Origin: an uncultured Clostridia bacterium
GTDB lineage: Bacteria > Bacillota_A > Clostridia > Christensenellales > Aristaeellaceae
Direction of reading: 5' to 3'
Assembly: GCA_947166205.1 (NCBI GenBank)
Contig: CAMVDI010000049.1
Span: forward strand, 1-10,744
Length of the DNA: 10,744 nt
The stretch's first letter is position 1, and each line of letters starts with the position of its first letter. Under the pieces are notes generated by a model. It was not told where the DNA came from, made no database searches, and saw only the letters and a program-made list of their open reading frames with translations. Made by a program: the position numbers and the translations under genes. Shown in pieces: positions 6,868 through 10,744 of this stretch.

Positions 6868-9180
6868 TCAGTCCTCCAGTTTGACGATCGGCGCGATGCT
6901 CAGCGAAAACTCCTTCACGCCGTAGGCTGTAAACTCGATGGAAATCCGGGCGTCCGCGCCGCTGCCGATAATCGCCCGGACCACACCGGCGCCGAATTTC
7001 CGGTGGAGCACCCGCTCTCCGGGGGTGAAGAGCCTGGCCGTGGCGTCGTCTCCCGTTTCCCTGGCCTTGCTGGGCACAAAGCCTTTCGTGACGCCCGGAA
7101 TCTGGTCCAGGTTCTTCCCCTGGAAGGTCAGTCTGGGCTTTCCGATCTGGCTGACCGGCATCTGGCTCCGCGGGGGCCTTCCGCCCGGAATTGCGGAGCC
7201 GGGCCGGACAGAGCCGTAGGGTCCGCCGGTGCCGGGGCTCCGGCCGAAGCTCATCCGCCGTGCCGCGCCGGCCTCCTCCGTCAGCCTGGGCGGGATTTCC
7301 TTCAGAAAACGGCTGGGAGGATTCCGGTTCACCTGGTTGTAGATGGTTCTCTGCCTGGCCCGGGACAGGTACAGCCTTTCCCTGGCGCGGGTGATTCCCA
7401 CATACATCAGCCTGCGCTCCTCTTCCATCCGGGTTTCGTCTTCCGCGGACCGGAAGCTTGGAAAGATATTCTCCTCCATCCCTGCGATAAACACATTCCG
7501 GAATTCCAGGCCCTTCGCGGAATGCAGCGTCATCAGCGTAACATAGCCCCGCTCGTCCTCCGCCCGGTCCAGATCCGTCACCAGCGCCACGTTTTCCAGG
7601 TAGGCTTCCAGCGTCGGGTTTTCGCTGAGCTGGGCGAATTCATGAATCGCGCCCATGAACTCGTCCATGTTCTCGACCCGTGTCCTGGCCTCGTCGCTGT
7701 TCTCCCGGACGTACTGTTCCCGCAGTCCAGTCCGGCTGATCAGGGTTTCAACGAACTGCTCCAGCGGCATCGTGTCCTTCATGGCGGAAAGAAGGGTCAT
7801 CATGGTAAAGAACTCCGTCACGCATTTCCGCGGTCTGCTTCCCAGGCTCTCCGGCAGATCGCCCAGGGTGCTGTACAGCGGAATATCCCTGCGCTCCGCG
7901 TTGATCATCAGCTCCTGCACGGTGCTGTCGCCGATGGATCTTCGGGGAACATTGATGATCCTGCGGAGGCTGATATCGTCCGCGGGGTTGGCGATCACCC
8001 GAAGATAGGCAATGATATCCCGTATTTCCTTCCGGTCATAGAATTTCTGTCCGCCGAAAACCTTGTAGGCGATTCCCGCGCGCATCAGCATTTCCTCAAG
8101 CACGCGGCTCTGGGCGTTGGTCCGGTACAGAATGGCCATATCCCCCATCCGGACCCCGTTCCGGTTCAGCCCGCGGATCGTGTCGGCGATCCAGGCCGCT
8201 TCGTCCCGTTCGTCCTCCGCCGAAAAGACGTGGATTTTCTCCCCTTCCCCGATCTGGGTCCAAAGGCGCTTGTCCTTCCGTCCGGTGTTGTTCGCGATCA
8301 CCTGATTGGCCGCGTCCAGTATGGTGGATGTGCTGCGGTAATTCTGTTCCAGCTTGATGACCTTCGCGTCGGGATAATCCTTCTCAAAGTCGAGAATATT
8401 CCGGATATCCGCTCCCCGCCAGCCGTAGATGCTCTGGTCGTCGTCCCCCACCACGCACAGGTTCCTGCTTTCCGCCGTCAGCAGGCGGATCAGCTCATAC
8501 TGGGCCTTGTTCGTATCCTGATACTCGTCGACCAGCACATAGCGAAACCGGTTCCGGTAAACCTCCAGGACCGGCGGGTGATCCGCCAGCAGCTCCAGCG
8601 TCCGGATCAGCAGGTCGTCAAAGTCCAGAGCGTTCAGGCTTTTCAGCCTTTTCTCATACTCCGTCATGACATCGTGAATCAGGCTGGTCCGATGATCCCT
8701 CGGCGACTGCATAAACCACTCGTCCGGAGAAAGAAGCCTGTTCTTCGCGTCGCTGATTTTGCCCTTGACTTCCCGGACCGGGATGAACTTGTCGTCAATA
8801 TTCAGCTTCTTCAGCGTTTCCTTCAGTACGGTGGTCTGATCGTCATCGTCATAGATCACAAAGGAACGCTCATACCCGATCTTCTCTATATCCCTGCGCA
8901 GAATCCTGGCGCAGGTGGAATGGAAGGTGCTGATCCAGGCTTCTTCCGCCTGCTCCTCACCCACAAGCGCCGCGATCCGATCCTTCATCTCCCGGGCGGC
9001 CTTGTTGGTAAAGGTCAGCGCCAGGATCTGCCAGGCCGGAACCCCGTGATCGATTAAATTGGCTGTCCGATAGGTCAACGCTCTGGTCTTCCCGCTTCCG
9101 GCGCCGGCCAGAATCAGCACGGGGCCGTCAAGTGTTTCCGCCGCAATTCGCTGTTCCCGATTCAGTCCGCTTAAATCCAT
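6868..9180 (-). CDS. pcrA: ATP-dependent 3'-5' DNA helicase PcrA (UvrD/Rep family)
   Basis: PcrA is a superfamily 1A helicase that unwinds DNA in nucleotide excision repair and plasmid replication and clears RecA or stalled RNA polymerase. All motifs can be read in order: Q motif LNREQR (6-11), Walker A AGAGSGKT (25-32), TFTNKAAREM, Walker B VDEYQDT (D218, E219), GDDDQSIYGWRGAD, QNYRS, TLHSAKGLEF and YVGITRARERL. The C-terminal Tudor-like RNA polymerase-binding domain (GERVLHRKFGAGVV to the end) is present. The length is 770 residues with the start at ATG 9178-9180, which gives the usual MDLSGLNREQ N-terminus. The frame extends to 9249, but those 23 extra residues would overlap the yerC end and have no family counterpart. 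The gap to yerC is 7 bases. An AGAGGA about 11 bases upstream is a modest ribosome binding site. The neighbouring ligA matches the Firmicutes pcrA–ligA arrangement. Confidence 0.96.
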   Translation of the reverse strand: MDLSGLNREQRIAAETLDGPVLILAGAGSGKTRALTYRTANLIDHGVPAWQILALTFTNKAAREMKDRIAALVGEEQAEEAWISTFHSTCARILRRDIEKIGYERSFVIYDDDDQTTVLKETLKKLNIDDKFIPVREVKGKISDAKNRLLSPDEWFMQSPRDHRTSLIHDVMTEYEKRLKSLNALDFDDLLIRTLELLADHPPVLEVYRNRFRYVLVDEYQDTNKAQYELIRLLTAESRNLCVVGDDDQSIYGWRGADIRNILDFEKDYPDAKVIKLEQNYRSTSTILDAANQVIANNTGRKDKRLWTQIGEGEKIHVFSAEDERDEAAWIADTIRGLNRNGVRMGDMAILYRTNAQSRVLEEMLMRAGIAYKVFGGQKFYDRKEIRDIIAYLRVIANPADDISLRRIINVPRRSIGDSTVQELMINAERRDIPLYSTLGDLPESLGSRPRKCVTEFFTMMTLLSAMKDTMPLEQFVETLISRTGLREQYVRENSDEARTRVENMDEFMGAIHEFAQLSENPTLEAYLENVALVTDLDRAEDERGYVTLMTLHSAKGLEFRNVFIAGMEENIFPSFRSAEDETRMEEERRLMYVGITRARERLYLSRARQRTIYNQVNRNPPSRFLKEIPPRLTEEAGAARRMSFGRSPGTGGPYGSVRPGSAIPGGRPPRSQMPVSQIGKPRLTFQGKNLDQIPGVTKGFVPSKARETGDDATARLFTPGERVLHRKFGAGVVRAIIGSGADARISIEFTAYGVKEFSLSIAPIVKLED

Positions 9181-9187
9181 GCTGTGA

Positions 9188-9502
9188 TTATTCCTCTTCC
9201 GTCTCGTTCTTGTCTGTCCTGATTTTGTCAAGCACCCGGTCGTACCCATCCGCCCCGTAGCTCAGCGACCTCTTGACGCGGGAAATGGTCGCGCTGGATG
9301 CGCCGGTCTCCTCCGCGATTTTATGATAGGTCTCTTTTCTGCGCAGAAGATAGGCCACTTCAAGCCGCTGTGCGATGCTTCGGATCTCCGGGATGGTGCA
9401 CAGGTCTTCAAAAAAACGGTAGGCATCGTCTTCCGTCTCCAGCGCCAGCACCGCCTGCATCAGCATATCCGTCTGTCTGTTCCGGATCTTCGGTTCAAAC
9501 AT
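9188..9502 (-). CDS. yerC: YerC/YecD family TrpR-related DNA-binding protein
   Basis: This 104-residue protein belongs to the YerC/YecD group of TrpR-like helix-turn-helix proteins. The core reads LCTIPEIRSIAQRLEVAYLL, and the predicted recognition region is YHKIAEETGASSATISRVKR (about residues 64-83). TrpR-type proteins bind DNA as intertwined helical dimers. Members of this group are mostly uncharacterised, and no ligand can be inferred. In Bacillus subtilis yerC lies just upstream of the pcrB-pcrA-ligA region, so the neighbourhood is conserved. The start is ATG 9500-9502 because GGAGG sits 7 bases before it; the frame could extend eight codons further to 9526 but would then swallow that site. 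It is the first gene after the promoter at 9551-9579, so it could regulate its own operon; that is an inference. The acidic, lysine-rich C-terminal tail looks disordered. Confidence 0.9.
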   Translation of the reverse strand: MFEPKIRNRQTDMLMQAVLALETEDDAYRFFEDLCTIPEIRSIAQRLEVAYLLRRKETYHKIAEETGASSATISRVKRSLSYGADGYDRVLDKIRTDKNETEEE

Positions 9503-9527
9503 GTTCCCGCCTCCTCTGGAAAGCAAT

Positions 9528-9547
9528 TTCGCACTTTACCACGCGAA
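9528..9547 (-). promoter_or_regulatory. Small dyad over the expected transcription start (possible operator or leader hairpin)
   Basis: The arms TTCGC and GCGAA are perfect inverted repeats separated by 10 bases. In RNA two G-U pairs could extend the stem to 7. The dyad covers the position where transcription from the adjacent promoter should begin (near 9544), where a repressor site or short leader hairpin would act. Five-base arms with a free spacer often arise by chance, so this is weak evidence. Confidence 0.25.
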
Positions 9548-9550
9548 TAT

Positions 9551-9579
9551 ATCATACATCAAAAGGCTGAAAAAGACAA
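9551..9579 (-). promoter_or_regulatory. Sigma-A-type promoter for the yerC–pcrA–ligA operon
   Basis: On the minus strand a −35 box TTGTCT (9574-9579, 4 of 6 to consensus) and a −10 box TATGAT (9551-9556, 5 of 6) are separated by exactly 17 bases. Transcription should begin near 9544, giving a leader of about 40 bases before the yerC ATG. The surroundings are AT-rich in an otherwise GC-rich window. I found no comparable promoter between the downstream genes, whose gaps are too short to hold one. Confidence 0.7.
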
Positions 9580-9590
9580 ATGAAAACAGG

Positions 9591-9626
9591 GCCGGAAAAG
9601 CCTTCCGCAAGGAAGGCTTTTCCGGC
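9591..9626 (-). terminator. Rho-independent terminator of the glutamine synthetase gene
   Basis: A perfect 16-bp inverted repeat (GCCGGAAAAGCCTTCC and its complement) closes on a GCAA tetraloop of the stable GNRA type. On the minus strand it is followed by a U-rich run containing TTTT, TTT and TTTTT; on the plus strand the following bases are GC-rich. It therefore works for minus-strand transcripts, 52 bases after the glnN stop. The U-rich run also contains the −35 box of the next operon. Confidence 0.85.
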
Positions 9627-9678
9627 TCCCGCAGCCTGCCGCGGAACTTTTTCTTCTGGTTCGGATGGAAGGGCAGGG

Positions 9679-10744
9679 TCACACATTGAACAGCAGATCA
9701 TCGTAGGTGGGGAAAGGCCAGACTTTCCGGTCCGTGATCATCTCCAGCGCGTCCGCCGCCTTGCGCAGCTCAGCCATTCGCGGCATCACGGCGTCCTTCA
9801 TGTAACGCGCGCTTTCCAGCGGTTCGCAGTCCCTGGGCTGGCCCTCCAGCGCCTCCGCGAGGGCGTCGATATCCTGGCTCAGGCGCTCGCAGCCCGCGCA
9901 CAGCTTTTTTGTCAGTCCTTCGGCGCTGTTCTGGGGCAGGGCCGCGCTGAAGCGGGCGATCCGGTTTCCGGCTTCCGCCATCTCTCCTGTATACCGCAGC
10001 ACAGCGGGCAGGATCTCGCGCCGGGCCATCATCAGCATGGTCCTGGCTTCGATGGCCCGCATCTTGGCATAGGAATCCAGTCCGATATCCCTCCGGCTGC
10101 GGAGCTCGTTTTCGTTCAGCACCCGGTGGGTGGTAAACATCCTGACGTTTTTCTCCGCGGTATAGCAGGGCAGCGCGTCCACAGTGGTGTCCAGCCTGAG
10201 CAGCCCGCGCTTTTCCGCTTCCTCAATCCATTCCCCGGAATAGTTGTTCCCGTTGAAGATGATCCGCTTATGCTCCCGGATGTTCCGAACGATCAGTTCA
10301 TGCAGCGTTTCCTGGAAATTCTCCGCCCCTTCCAGCTCGTCCGCGAACTGGCGAAGGCTTTCGGCAACGATGGTGTTGAGCACCACGTTGGCGGTGGAGA
10401 TGGAAGCGCTGGATCCCAGGCTGCGGAATTCAAATTTGTTTCCCGTAAAGGCGAAAGGCGAGGTTCTGTTCCGGTCCGTGGTATCCTTGGGAAACTTGGG
10501 CAGCATGTGCACGCCGATGGCCATTTCCGCCCTGACCCGGCCGCTGTAATCCTGTCCCTGCTCCAGGGCTTCAAGGATTTCGGTCAGCTCGTCGCCCAGG
10601 AAGATGGAAACGATGGCCGGCGGCGCCTCGTATCCCCCCAGCCGCAGATCGTTTCCGGCGCTGGCCACCGAAGCCCGCAGCATGTCCTGGTTTTCGTCCA
10701 CCGCCTTGATGACGCTCATCAGGAACAGCAGGAACTGGGCGCTT
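9679..10744 (-). CDS. glnN: Type III glutamine synthetase (GlnN), C-terminal part (5' end outside window)
   Basis: The last 354 residues of a GSIII-type glutamine synthetase, which makes glutamine from glutamate, ammonia and ATP, are present. The frame is open to the window edge (SAQFLLFLMSVIKAV), so the ATG at 10717-10719 is internal. Family motifs include LRASVASAGND, GYEAPPAIVSIFLGD, the substrate-binding segment DRNRTSPFAFTGNKFEFR, FNGNNYSGEW and the C-terminal end WPFPTYDDLLFNV. GSIII enzymes are about 700 residues long and form dodecamers, so about half the protein lies beyond the edge. GSIII is common in Clostridia and Bacteroidetes. The gene ends at TGA 9679-9681 and has its own terminator, so it is a separate unit from the yerC operon. 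A start and regulatory region cannot be assessed. Confidence 0.95.
   Translation of the reverse strand, partial: SAQFLLFLMSVIKAVDENQDMLRASVASAGNDLRLGGYEAPPAIVSIFLGDELTEILEALEQGQDYSGRVRAEMAIGVHMLPKFPKDTTDRNRTSPFAFTGNKFEFRSLGSSASISTANVVLNTIVAESLRQFADELEGAENFQETLHELIVRNIREHKRIIFNGNNYSGEWIEEAEKRGLLRLDTTVDALPCYTAEKNVRMFTTHRVLNENELRSRRDIGLDSYAKMRAIEARTMLMMARREILPAVLRYTGEMAEAGNRIARFSAALPQNSAEGLTKKLCAGCERLSQDIDALAEALEGQPRDCEPLESARYMKDAVMPRMAELRKAADALEMITDRKVWPFPTYDDLLFNV

Noticed and set aside
7003..9057. Long plus-strand open frame (684 codons) opposite pcrA
   Set aside because: It is antisense to a complete helicase with all motifs, and its translation (rich in H, P, Q, G, V) shows no family pattern. 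GC-rich codon bias on one strand commonly opens such frames.
9181..9249. N-terminal extension of PcrA by 23 residues
   Set aside because: It overlaps the yerC end, is highly basic and unlike PcrA N-termini; ATG at 9178-9180 gives the family start.
9627..9678. Possible small gene or RNA between the terminator and the glutamine synthetase stop
   Set aside because: The 52 bases show only a 4-bp chance stem and no start with a ribosome binding site; they fit an ordinary 3' untranslated region.

Overview
The window looks like chromosomal housekeeping DNA from a GC-rich member of the Clostridia (Firmicutes/Bacillota). This rests on three things: the yerC–pcrA–ligA gene order seen in Firmicutes, a type III glutamine synthetase, and a radical SAM/DUF2344 pair followed by an RNase E/G-family start. 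The lineage cannot be fixed more closely from sequence reading alone; a gut or rumen clostridium is a guess. Every supported gene lies on the minus strand, so transcription runs from high to low coordinates.

In transcription order, the window opens with the C-terminal half of a type III glutamine synthetase (9679 to the window edge). A 176-base intergenic region follows (9503-9678). It holds a perfect 16-bp hairpin terminator for that gene (9591-9626) and, 11 bases beyond the stem, a good sigma-A-like promoter (9551-9579). This is the only clear promoter in the window.

Nine genes follow with gaps of 9 bases or fewer, or with overlaps, and probably form one long operon. They are a YerC-type TrpR-like DNA-binding protein, PcrA helicase, NAD-dependent DNA ligase LigA, a membrane site-2-protease-like peptidase (M50), condensin subunits ScpA and ScpB, a TIGR03960-type radical SAM protein, its DUF2344/TIGR03936 partner, and the first 37 codons of an RNase E/G-family protein. 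Several junctions suggest translational coupling: ATGA between the peptidase and scpA, a 14-nt overlap between scpA and a probable TTG-started scpB, and TGATG between the radical SAM gene and DUF2344.

Most of these genes serve DNA repair and ligation or chromosome segregation, with RNA maturation at the far end. The radical SAM/DUF2344 pair has no established reaction and is the least understood part of the unit. The most surprising detail is in LigA. The reading frame is intact, and the OB, zinc-finger, HhH and BRCT parts look normal, but the nucleotidyl-transferase motif I reads TFDG instead of KxDG. The lysine that takes up AMP is therefore a threonine, and the NMN-site tyrosine of domain Ia is a tryptophan. 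I see no mobile element, CRISPR array, tRNA or rRNA.
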